Of a DNA stretch of 64,000 nt, positions 53,661 to 64,000 are shown piece by piece (the stretch's first letter is position 1; each line of letters starts with the position of its first letter). The position numbers and the translations under genes were made by a program. The stretch covers positions 38,713,950-38,777,949 of the forward strand of contig OX463781.1 in the NCBI GenBank assembly GCA_949825025.1. Direction: 5' to 3'. The stretch is from Siphlonurus alternatus (Eukaryota; Arthropoda; Insecta; Ephemeroptera; Siphlonuridae). The notes beneath the pieces are model-generated. The model did not search any database, was not told the origin of the DNA, and saw only the letters and a program-made list of their open reading frames with translations.

Positions 53661-56600
53661 ATTGTTCAGTCATTCCATAATGCAATTATTAATGTATAAA
53701 TTTTAATGTATTTATAAATAAATGTTTGTTTTATTTTGGATTAAATAGTCTTAAGGAGGAGTATGCGGAAATGCATGCGGTGTTTTGAATAACGAATTTA
53801 TTTATTTTTCACCTCAAATTAAAAGTCTGAAATATAACCGTCATTTTTTTTAATGTATTATAATTTTTATAATTATTATTTATATTATATAATTATTTTT
53901 TAATTATAATTAACTTCTTTATTTTATATATTTTTTTAATTCTGTATATTGTACAGTTATATCTCTTACTGAGATGCAGAATATATTATGTAGCACATAT
54001 TTGTTATATAGCAGTACAAATTTGATGACTATTTATTTGTTCAGTATATGCATGACATGTAAACCTGCTATAAACACGAAACCAGCCCTCAGCCGGTTCT
54101 TGGGGCAGTGGTGCTCTATATCATAACAGATATAATACGTCCATATGTCTCAGATTTCAAAAACACTTGGCAGCGCAGCATTAAAAATTAGGGATATTCT
54201 TAAAATTATTAAAATTAAAATATCCTTGATTCCTTGTTTATTAAAAGTATAGTTCAATGCAAAATTTTATATTATATATGAAAAGATATGCCTGAAAATG
54301 ATTAGACAATGCCGCATCGAGAGACTGCCTTTTTGAAATGACCCTGAGGGTTCAAGAAGACGGGGGGGTGGGGGGGGGGGGGACTTTACAAATTTATGGT
54401 GGATTTTTTTAATGATCCCAGTTCATGATTCATGCCATGAATGTTAATAAAAGCTTGAACTTGAAGCAAGGATTGCTTGCAATAATGAAGTGCCCATAAG
54501 ATGTAGATTTTGGGCACGTTTGGCAACGTGGGTGCTCTATTTGGCAACAGTGCATTTTGAAAAAAATCAGGGACATTATTCCAGTCATTCCAATCATATT
54601 TTGTGTTAGAAATATTTTCGTCCGAAGCTGCTGTTTGCCATAAAAAAATATTTTCAGTTCTCCACAATTACCATTTTCGAAGGTCACCAGGGGTCAAAGG
54701 GATCTTAATTTTTTGGGAATCAAATTTTTTTTATGGTCCTCATGACCAAATAAATCATTCCTGAATTTTGTAAGCTTTTATCGCATTTTTTTTATTTTTT
54801 TATTATAAAGCCGTATACACTTAGCGCACCATACGAGGCAAAACAATCAATAAGAATTACAATATCTTACGTTGTTGCTGTCTTATCAACAAGAATTATG
54901 ATTTTACTTAATCTTGATAATCACGGTCAATTAAAAATTGTCATTATAAACAAAAATGTTTGTTAGTCTACTTGAAATAAGCTGAAGATTGACGTAAAAA
55001 AGCACGAATTAAAGTTTCACTGGCCGCCATTTTGTTTTTTATGGACTTAGGTCTATACAAAAATTTATAATTAATCTTCATTTTGTTGCAAACACATTTG
55101 TTCATGACAAATTTTTTCGTACCTGTCTTAGTTTCCACGTAAAAAAAATAAAGCTAATTTAATCGGAGGTCAAAGTTCAAAGGTCACTCAAGGTCACCCT
55201 ATGGAACTTTTTTTTGGGTACCGCTTCCAAAAATGACCAAAAAGGGGTTCTGTACAAGTGCTGAAAATTTCAGGATTGTATCGTTAATAGCCCGTTTTTA
55301 CTGATATTTGGTCGTTAGTTCCCTAGCTATAATTGGCCAACAAGAAGAAGAAAAAAATTAGACTTTTATTTTAAATCCTGATTTAAATTGTGGATCATTT
55401 CGCTTCCCCATCCTCCTCCTCCTTGGTATTATGTGGAATAAAAATTCCATGGTATTGCTCAGAGTTACTCAATCAATTAAACACCTTGATTGCAATACTA
55501 GAAACCTAGCAAAAAATAGAAAATCTAAAAAAAAACTCGTGTTTAACTATATATACTGACGCAGAAAAATAAAAATTATTTAATTTAAGATCTGAAATTA
55601 ATTATATTATCATTTCAATGTCGAGGATCAAAGCAAAGATAACACGGTCTCTTATCGATTATAATTATGTGCTTTAATTATACAATGTTATCTTTGTCAT
55701 TCAAATTATTAATTGATACCTAGATCAGGGTCAAGGAAAATTTAATTACGTATAAATTAATTAATTAAAAAATAAATTTAAATCTATATGAATTAAATTT
55801 GCAACTTAAATTGTTGCTATTTTTTCATTCGTTATACGCGCTAAATGAAGAGTATATTTTATGTTCACATAGTTTTTGTTTATATTTTTATCTTGAAAGA
55901 TAATAATTAACCCATGTTGGGTATGAGTGGATATACTTGACTCCATTGACCCCAATATTTCGAAATTGGAATTTTCACATTTCAAGGCATCATCAAAGAT
56001 GTATTTTATTTTTATTATTTTATTATATTTCCCTCATGAGTACATAAATAACAAGTCAGAGTCAGGAAACTCACAAACAGTCCAATAAGAACAATTCACA
56101 TCCCGAAGTTTGTTTAGCGAATCCCTGTAAACATACAAAAATAAGGAAATAAACAAATTAGTGAAATAACATATAATAGTTAACAAACCAAAGAAAATAA
56201 ATTAGCATAATATATTTTTACATTTACAAACTAAGCATATGAGCTTTTAATTTAGTATAAAATAAAGAACCATTCAAAGATCTAATGTCAATATGCAAAG
56301 AATTCCAAAGAGAACAAACTTTTACATAAAATGACCTTTGATGAGCATCCAAGCTAAATGAAAAAAATAATAAACAAACGAGCTTGATGAGCTAGGAATG
56401 GCCGTGACCTAGCAAGGTTCTGCTGAAATTTATTTGAGTTTTCCTGAAAAAAACGTGGAAATTTAGAAAATATTTTACTTTTTGTCAAATGATGATGACA
56501 CAGAAAAAATATGAAAGAAACACAATTTTTATAGCAACAATGTATTGTTTTAAAACTATATTGTAGTATAAAAAAATAATAATTATATTCAGAATAAAAT

Positions 56601-56989
56601 AACATTATATTTAAAATGAAAATTATTAGATCGTGTATTCGTAGAATCTTAATGGTTGACCTCAGTTGATTCAGATCTTGGAATCGGCTCCCTAGAATTG
56701 AACAAGACTCACAAAGAACTTAGAACTTGCCATCAATAGGTGGCATGCAAATTTTAAAGTATGTCTTATCAGTTTTCAGAAAATTGAGATAGAAGTTTAA
56801 CATCAATTGGCTTTATAGATGGAAACCGGGAATGTCACTAAATACTGTAAGGAAACCGTCCCCTTGAATCTGCTCAAGCCACAAGCGATTTAAGTTTTAG
56901 ATAATTCTCGTAATTTTAAAATATATTTTATTCGATTCCGTCTAACAGAAATTTCTTTTGACTTGCGTAGTATACCTGAAGGCAATCGT

Positions 56990-56994
<5 letters not shown>

Positions 56995-57064
<70 letters not shown>
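56995..57064. repeat. (TA)n microsatellite
   Basis: TA units with one TACA interruption. Confidence 0.95.
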
Positions 57065-57070
<6 letters not shown>

Positions 57071-57474
57071 GAAAATACTGATAATTATCAATTATACTCA
57101 TGATGAATTTTTAAAATAATTATAATACATGTAATCAATAAACTTACAAATATATTGAATTTACTGGATCACATGTAAATTAATTTTATAATTTTTATAT
57201 AAAAATAAGGGTACGTCAATAATTTTGTAAATAATTTTAAAATCACAATTTTTTTTAAAAAATTATAAAACACTCCAACACAATTTTTGCATGTCAGTTC
57301 TGATGTCAAAATGAATAAAATATTTGTACGAATGTGAGAACTCTTCAAAAATAATAAATACTTGTGAATCTTGCATGATGTTCATAGCTCTGGGATTGAG
57401 TTGATCAAATAGAAAGCTATGAAAGTGGTACCTTGAGTCTTTGCTATATACGTGGGTATTGAACTCCTCCATCA

Positions 57475-57619
<145 letters not shown>

Positions 57620-58967
57620 ACCCCTCGCCAAACGCTAGTCATCTACTGATGGATTACAGAAACAAAAGCCTGCTGCTCCCTCCTCTCTTGATCCAACAAA
57701 TCGGCGGAGCATTATTTGTTGAGTCGAGTGCTAACTGCACCATCTCGTGCTACAAAATAAGTCAGACAATGCACTTTATAAGAAGGTACACAATACATGC
57801 ATCAGTCATGTGAAATTTTAGCACTTAACTGTCTGTTAATTAAAGTGAAAGAATATTTTTTAAGTTCTTTTAAGATTTTGATGTTCAAAATTATTTTCTT
57901 AGCATCGATTTTTAGGTTATTGTCAAAAGAATTATAAATTAAAATTTGAGGTCGATTTAATGTTTTCCTTAAAATTTTGTTGTAAAACGTTATAAATTTA
58001 CTGTAAAAACTTATATTAAAGCAACATTAAAAATAAAGCAAATTTATTCAGATATTATATTATAGGGAAAGATATTATTTGGTGTATAATATATTTTATA
58101 ATAAAAAAGCTTTATACTTATTTAATTTATATTTCCTTAATAAAGGATATTTAAATTGATAACATCATATAATTTTAATTGCATTTCATTCATCACCATT
58201 CAAACAGTAATATATAAAAATATTATTATTTTACTATTTTTGTCCTATTATAAACTTCTTTGATTTGTTTTAGATATATTTCATCGTTAAGTATTGAAAG
58301 TTCTAAGCTTCTTTATGTTATATTATATAAATATCTTATAAAAGTATATTTATAATCTAATTAAGTTATTAAATTTACATTAATTTCTAGAAATATTTTG
58401 TTCCTAATTAATTATAAAATTTAACATCAGTGTCAATGCCAATAAATTTTAATTATCTCACAATTTTATACAACATAATAAGACTATGCAATATTTTTTT
58501 TAATACTTTGATATTTTCTATAAAAAAAAATGTTGTAGAATTTCTTTGATAATATTCTTCTTTAAAGATGATGAGCATTTAACAAGCCTTGTTGACTTTC
58601 CTTTGAAGTTATTAAAACTCAATTAACAAATTATTATTAAGTAAATTTAAAATATCGATATCTTGACTTCTGTTTTGGAGAGGTAAAATACATGTAACAT
58701 TTTCTAAAAGTTATATAACACACAATCAACTTTGCGTTATAATTCATACATGAATTATTGGATTAATATTTTTTTGTTTCCTCTATAATACATACAGTGC
58801 ACATACTAATCAGACTTCACATTTAATAAATAAAAAGTAATATTTTCATAAATTTAAATTAAATAAACGTATATTTTTTTTGTAAATGATACTAAGAAAA
58901 TACCAATGTAAATTAATTAACTCTTAAAAGCTTACAAAGATAAAAAAAATATATATTTAAGGAAGGT

Positions 58968-59727
58968 GAAACAGTCAAATTAACATTATTTTTCCTCCGG
59001 AAATAGCCGGAAGTTTAGGGTCCTGGACTTCCTATTCATATCTCAGCATTGCAATTTAATACATAGGTCAGTACTTCTACTACAAACCCCTTTGCAAAGT
59101 TTCAAAGCTGAATTAAAAACAGTATAATGGGGAATTCTCTTACAACTCAAATTTTAATTTAACTACTTTATTATGATATAAGGTTACATATTAACAATAA
59201 GTTTGACTTAATTTTCAACTTTTTTAACTCAAATTTGGTGACTCTGAAGGGATTATTAGAATAGGGGCAAAGTATGCAACCTGCGCGCAAACCTGAAAAT
59301 TGTGACGTAGAATCTCCCTAGTTAACACAAAACAACTGCCTGATATCATAGTTTGAGCGTCAAGGAGTGATTGGCTATAAATTTTATTAACACGATCGAA
59401 ATCAGAGGGTTTTTCTAACCTAGTATGAATAGTTTTGTCTCTAATATCAGTTTACTTTAAGAGTGATAATCAAAAATATAAATTTATTGCAGGAAAATTT
59501 CGCCTGCTAGGCAGTTTCTATATACGTCACGTTTCGGTGCCAAATTCAAAAGAAGGAAGATTTTTAAAAAATTCCCTTGTCATTAATTTAGAAAATTAAA
59601 ACTTTTTTGTTTTGGGACATTTATAGTTTCAAGACATCTAAAAAAAAATAAATGTAGAAGAATTCCCCATTATAAACTCTACGCTTCCGGCTACTTCCGG
59701 AGGAAATTTAAAATTAACTTGAGTGTA
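58968..59727. repeat. Q-family element split by a TA-flanked insert
   Basis: Left part TCCTCCGGAAATAGCCGGAA to ATTAAAAACAG; right part ACGCTTCCGGCTACTTCCGG to TTGAGTGTAA. The insert lies at 59123-59674. Confidence 0.75.
59123..59674. mobile_element. Putative non-autonomous Tc1/mariner-like element, 552 bp
   Basis: Inverted termini TATAATGGGGAATTCT and AGAATTCCCCATTATA flanked by TA, inserted in a Q-family repeat. No ORF in the interior. Superfamily is inferred from the TA flanks alone. Confidence 0.55.
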
Positions 59728-60965
59728 ATTATTGTTTCTCAAAAAAACTAGTACCATAACATAGTTCAACAAATACAAGATTACCACCGGAAGTGACTGG
59801 AAGTGGAAAGATTTTGGCTAAATTATAAACATAAAAATTTTAAGATTTTGCAGATATTTGATATCACTAATACTAATAATATATATAACATCTCTATGCA
59901 AAAATTTTAGGTTTAAAATTGAACGAGAAAGTTCAGAAACGTCAAATTTCCAGTTATCTTCAGTGATAATCTTTCATTTGTTAGTGTGCAGTACATATAT
60001 TTATATTTTGTATTTTTTACCCTGTGTGAAAACCTTTTAAAATATAAAATAAAATATCAATCGATTCATGCTCTACCTATGTTTGTATTACAAATTCTTC
60101 TCTTTTTCAGATTTCAAAGAACGTATTTCGTAATAATCAATTCATTAGTTTTAACGATTATTGTCACCGGAAGTTCCGCCATCTTTCTTTTATGCGCCGC
60201 CATCTTCTTTTCATACGCAATACATATGAGTGACAAGAACAAGCACTATTAGGAAAGCAGTGATCAGCACAGTAAAATATGTTAATTTAATAAAATGAAT
60301 CACTTTAAACACTTTCTCGTGTATTTATTCATCCATCATCCTTGCAAACATTGAAAAACATTTAAATATGAGTGGTAAATAGTTGTACGCAGTTTTGACT
60401 CACTAGTCAAAATGGCTGCTCATGACCGCAATTCATTTGTTTTTTCTGCTGAAAAGTGTAAAGTTGTTTTTTGACGATTTGGCAACATTGTTATCCCATC
60501 CAGTTAAGCTACGAGCAGCATTGCCGAATTGTGCAGTTTTTATGAAGGCTTGTATCTAAAATAATCTAAAAAAGTAAATGATTATCTATAATTATTATTT
60601 CATCATAATTCTATTTAAAATAATGATTGTTTTTTAAGCTAAAATTTGAATCCATTATTCAGTACCATTACGGAGATTGAAATTTGCATTTGATAACATG
60701 CGTTTTTTATATGTCAATTTAAAAAATAATGGCACTGAATTTAGGTGTATTTTATTGCATGAGAATTTTTATTTATTTTTTCTCTATGCAATGCTGAAAA
60801 ATTGGAGTGATTTACCATTTCCTAAGACCAGTGACAATAATCCTTAATAAGTGTTTTAACACTTTATATAATTTTTTGGTTATTTTATTTTATTTTTATT
60901 TGTGATTTTAACTCCCAACTTAGTTGGGGTGGTTAAGCGCCAGCACCGGGCCCAATTGGGCCAAG
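59728..60965. other. AT-rich stretch, nothing firm
   Basis: A Q-like fragment (CCACCGGAAGTGACTGGAAG) near 59783 is the only repeat relative noted. Confidence 0.45.

Positions 60966-61018
<53 letters not shown>
60966..61018. repeat. (TTA)n microsatellite
   Basis: About 17 units followed by a T tract. Preceded by short palindromes CCCAACTTAGTTGGG and GGGCCCAATTGGGCC, which may be the 3' end of an unidentified retroelement. Confidence 0.9.
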
Positions 61019-61020
<2 letters not shown>

Positions 61021-61525
61021 TTTTTTTTTTTTTTTGTATTGATTTAATTTTTGATCATAAAGTATACTTTCAGTGTCATAGAATATTTGTTTTGACTAAA
61101 TGAATGAAATAAAATTATTTTCATTCAATAATATTCTAAAACTTAATCACTTATGGTAAGAAATATGCAAGAGCTTTCTGCATGACAACATAACAATTTG
61201 CATCCATAAGACTACATGTTAAGTTTCTACTTCATTTTTTACAAAACTGGTCAGATAGATGAACTTCAGAATTCATTAGTGATTTTTAAAACCATTGTAA
61301 GTATTAATAAGATCAAGGGTACAAGTTCACCGAGATCAATCCTTAATATAATTGCATGACATAATTATTGACATGGTGCAAGACAAGCAGCTTTTGAGGA
61401 CGTGACGACAGCTGTGTCAGCAGACGGCCGCGGGCACGGAGGGTCGTTAGTGTTGAGAAAACATGCACTAGGACATGCACCGGACTAGGACATGCACCGG
61501 ACACTGCAGGCGTTGTGAAACTGCA

Positions 61526-61702
61526 TACAGTATAACAGATCTTAGTTTACCTCTAGACAATTCAGTCTAGACTAAACGGCGCCGGATATCAGCCAATGAA
61601 AAGGCTAGAATGACAGCTTGCCACCTTTTCATTGGCTGATATAGCTGGCGCCGTCTAGTCTACTGAACTGTCTAGAGGTAAACTAAGATCTGTTATACTG
61701 TA
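61526..61702. repeat. Palindromic element with CCAATGAAAAGG core
   Basis: ACAGTATAACAGATCTTAG and CTAAGATCTGTTATACTGT ends; internal GCCAATGAAAAGG / CCTTTTCATTGGC arms. Preceded by ACTAGGACATGCACCGG units in tandem (about 61466-61503). Confidence 0.85.
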
Positions 61703-61758
61703 ACTAGTGCAAGGAGATTGTACCTGAACACAATTGTATGTATTTTCACTCATCGATA

Positions 61759-61975
61759 TTCGTAAACCCTGCTCGGTATACACTTTCTATACCTATGTCC
61801 AAGTACACCCCTCGCTTCTGAAAAGTTCCTTTCTGCAGCCTTGTTAATCACCATGCCCTGTGTTATTCTTACGGGGCATGATTATTAACAAGGCTGCATA
61901 ACGGAATTTTTCAGAAGCGAGGAGTGTACTTGGACATGGGTGTATAGAAAGTGTATACTGAGCAGGGTTTACAAA
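61759..61975. repeat. K-family hairpin with an X-family element nested at its centre
   Basis: Outer arms TTCGTAAACCCTGCTCGGTA and ACTGAGCAGGGTTTACAAA. The inner X element (61799-61934) begins AAGTACACCCCTCGC and ends GCGAGGAGTGTACTT. Confidence 0.75.
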
Positions 61976-62082
61976 CTGATCTTGTAATATCGTTCCTCAA
62001 ATTCAAAATTCAAATGTTTTATTCGTCAAATTCTAAACATACAAATACAGACATTAATAAGCACTTTAAATGGACACTTCAA

Positions 62083-62281
62083 AATATCCGCAATAATGAG
62101 AAAACTGCTTACCATGTCTGCAACAATGAGTTACTTGCTATATCAGGTGAGCGAAATTAAGAGCTGTAAATAAGTATAAAATAAAGCTCATTTTTACGCT
62201 GATCTGAAATATCAGATAGCTCATTAGTGCATTTGATATCGTGGTAGCAGATAGCTCATTATTACGGACGAGGGACGATAT
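62083..62281. repeat. Y-family element, copy 3
   Basis: TATCCGCAATAATGAG left, CTCATTATTACGGACGAGGG right, interior ATATCAGGTGAGCGAAATTA. Confidence 0.75.
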
Positions 62282-62849
62282 AGTTGTTGTTTTTCACATA
62301 ACTTAAACAGTCAATATACAGGTTAATTTTAAAATATATGTCAAATTAATGTAATAAATTTGCAAAAAGAAGCAAGGAAAATTTTGTTTATTCCGGCACC
62401 AATGTATTACATAACCATTATCAATATAGCACGAGGGAGTCAAAACGAACCACATATCTTTTAAAGCGGGAAATATTGTGTACAAGGCTGCTACTACAAA
62501 TCTGAAAAAATTAGTAAGCCCTATAGTTTAGCCATCTCACGCCGTAATTCCACAAATATTTTTTTTTATTATTATTGTAAATAAACATAGAACTTGTCGA
62601 AATTGAAAATGTGGGTGGTTCCTCCCTCCTCTTGGTAATAATGCATGGGAGAAAAAAATAACTTAGTAATTTTAGGGTTTAATAACACTCTAATGACAAA
62701 TGAATTGAAGCCTAACATTAAAAATGACATCTCCCATAATCAGACCTGTGTGTTTATGGGCATTTTTTCCTTGCAGAACTCAAACAACTATCATATCAAG
62801 GAAAGGATAAAAAATTGAATAATTGAAAATAATCTACACTGAAACTGAT

Positions 62850-62976
62850 TATACACTCATCACCTCTGAAAATTTCCCTTTGCAGCCTTGTTAATCACCA
62901 TGCTCCACATGAACAACATATATCATGGTGATTATAAGGCTGCAATTGAGAAATTTTCCAAGGCAAAAAGTGTACT
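62850..62976. repeat. X-family element, copy 5
   Basis: TACACTCATCACCTCTGAAA, GCAGCCTTGTTAATCACCAT, then complement TGGTGATTATAAGGCTGCAA to AAAAAGTGTAC. Confidence 0.75.
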
Positions 62977-63728
62977 AATTAAAGATATATTATGTGTATT
63001 TTTTATCGTTCTAATTATTTACATAAATTTGTTTAAGAAAACGTATTTTTTTTATTGTACTTTTTCTTCATTTATTGTTTCACATTTTGTAGCAAAAATT
63101 CAATACTACCTCAATTTCCTTATTCTTTCTTATCTTCAATTTTTATTGTGAAAATGCAAAGTTGTATTCTTGGTTGAAAGGGTGGCGTTATTGAGGCGCC
63201 ATGGTGGCTGCTATCTCCACTAGTGCCTTGACTGGCGAACCAAGACCCCCCCCCCCTCCTCCATGTCCGCCAAAGAAGCCAATCACTCGACCAGTGGCGG
63301 CGCCAACAGGCCCATCTTGAGTCTCAAAGATAAAAACACAATGAAGGTTTCCCTTAACTTCATTTGATGTATTTTACTATCTCTTTTACATATAACTACA
63401 TTTTACTTTTATATAACAACAGAAAATTAATGGGAAAAAGGTGTAAAAAGTTTTATTTTTTATATTGTATTGTTATTATGGAAATTGGAGCGTAAATATG
63501 ATATATTTTTATACAAAATAATATATATATATATGTATAATTTTTTTTTAAATATTGATTTTTATTATATATAGCAACAAGCTTTTAAGTACAACAGTTT
63601 TTAATGGAAGTTGAAAAAGATCACTTCTTGTAGAAAAAGGTCAAATGATGTTCTATTGATATTAAATTTATCTTTTTAGAAATTAAATTAAAATGATGCC
63701 CAAATGTTTTGATACATAAATGAAGTAC

Positions 63729-63990
63729 CCTAGTTGAAAATTTAAGTTTTCAACTCATCCTTTACACGTCTAAACCTAATCCTTTTACCTCTAAAATACA
63801 TATTATTTCCTCTTCGCTCAAAGTGAAAATATAAAATGAAGACATTATATCTAACATTTTGTGCTGCTAAAGAGGAAAAATATGGATCTCGTCTTTTTCC
63901 CTCTTTTTTCCTCTAAAATTGTGCAAAATAAGAAGACAAAATAGGAGTGCTTTATAGCGAATAAAAGATGAAAATGATTTCAACTCGGGC
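63729..63990. repeat. O-family repeat, copy 5
   Basis: CTAGTTGAAAATTTAAGTT to ATGATTTCAACTCGGG; runs almost to the window end. Confidence 0.7.
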
Positions 63991-64000
63991 AGGCTATCAA

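Larger units (their letters stand above)
51418..55330. repeat. 3.9-kb foldback structure with long near-identical inverted arms
   Basis: Outer ends ATAGCTAGGGAACTAAC and GTTAGT-TCCCTAGCTAT. The continuous arms (51418 to about 52590, and about 54150 to 55330) are almost identical; a weaker match continues inward to about 53090 and 54030. Each arm can encode an 85- and a 93-codon frame that differ at only two to three residues between arms. The spacer holds a U-family element (53174-53520) and a W-family hairpin (53549-53660); an S-family element (52833-52985) interrupts the left arm. No transposase recognised. Confidence 0.85.

Noticed and set aside
51418..55330. Prophage, CRISPR or bacterial-type system
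   Set aside because: The whole window is eukaryotic; no repeat-spacer periodicity or bacterial operon structure was seen.

Overview
The window is AT-rich eukaryotic nuclear DNA, most likely from an arthropod and probably an insect. The basis is intron-split GT-AG genes, animal-type GPI-anchored alkaline phosphatases, a 5S-rRNA-derived SINE with an insect-style body, R4/Dong-like LINEs sitting in TAA repeats, and dense hairpin (MITE-like) repeats. The species cannot be fixed from sequence alone.

The only host genes I can support are two alkaline phosphatase (ALP) genes, head to tail on the minus strand. ALP-B (upstream; 49129 down to 35809) and ALP-A (downstream; 32875 down to 13994) each have ten coding exons with identical exon sizes and phases up to the last exon. 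Conceptual splicing gives 546 residues for ALP-A and 520 for ALP-B. Both keep the nucleophilic serine and all Zn/Mg ligands. ALP-A ends in a hydrophobic GPI-signal-like tail. ALP-B stops 26 residues earlier, without that tail, and may be secreted. Each gene has a TATA box about 40 bp before its ATG. Core exons 3-9 are almost identical between the genes (exon 5 appears identical over 192 nt), yet the introns are unrelated apart from about 25-30 nt beside the acceptors. This points to exon-centred gene conversion or very strong constraint.

Intron 3 of ALP-A (9.8 kb) holds two R4/Dong-type non-LTR retrotransposons on the opposite strand. One is a 5'-truncated copy (about 21024-23517) and the other is apparently full length (about 23617-27691) with an intact 1208-codon ORF (Myb-like, RT, CCHC, restriction-like endonuclease). 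I count only six differences between them across about 2.5 kb, so they are very young. Both are bounded by TAA repeats.

The rest is repeats. I recognise about a dozen families of short inverted-repeat elements, several with two to five copies here, often nested in one another. There is also a 3.9-kb foldback structure (51418-55330) with near-identical arms, a nested 660-bp palindrome (28014-28674), two SINE copies and long CT, TA and TAA microsatellites. The flanks 1-13993 and 49130-64000 contain no gene I can support.
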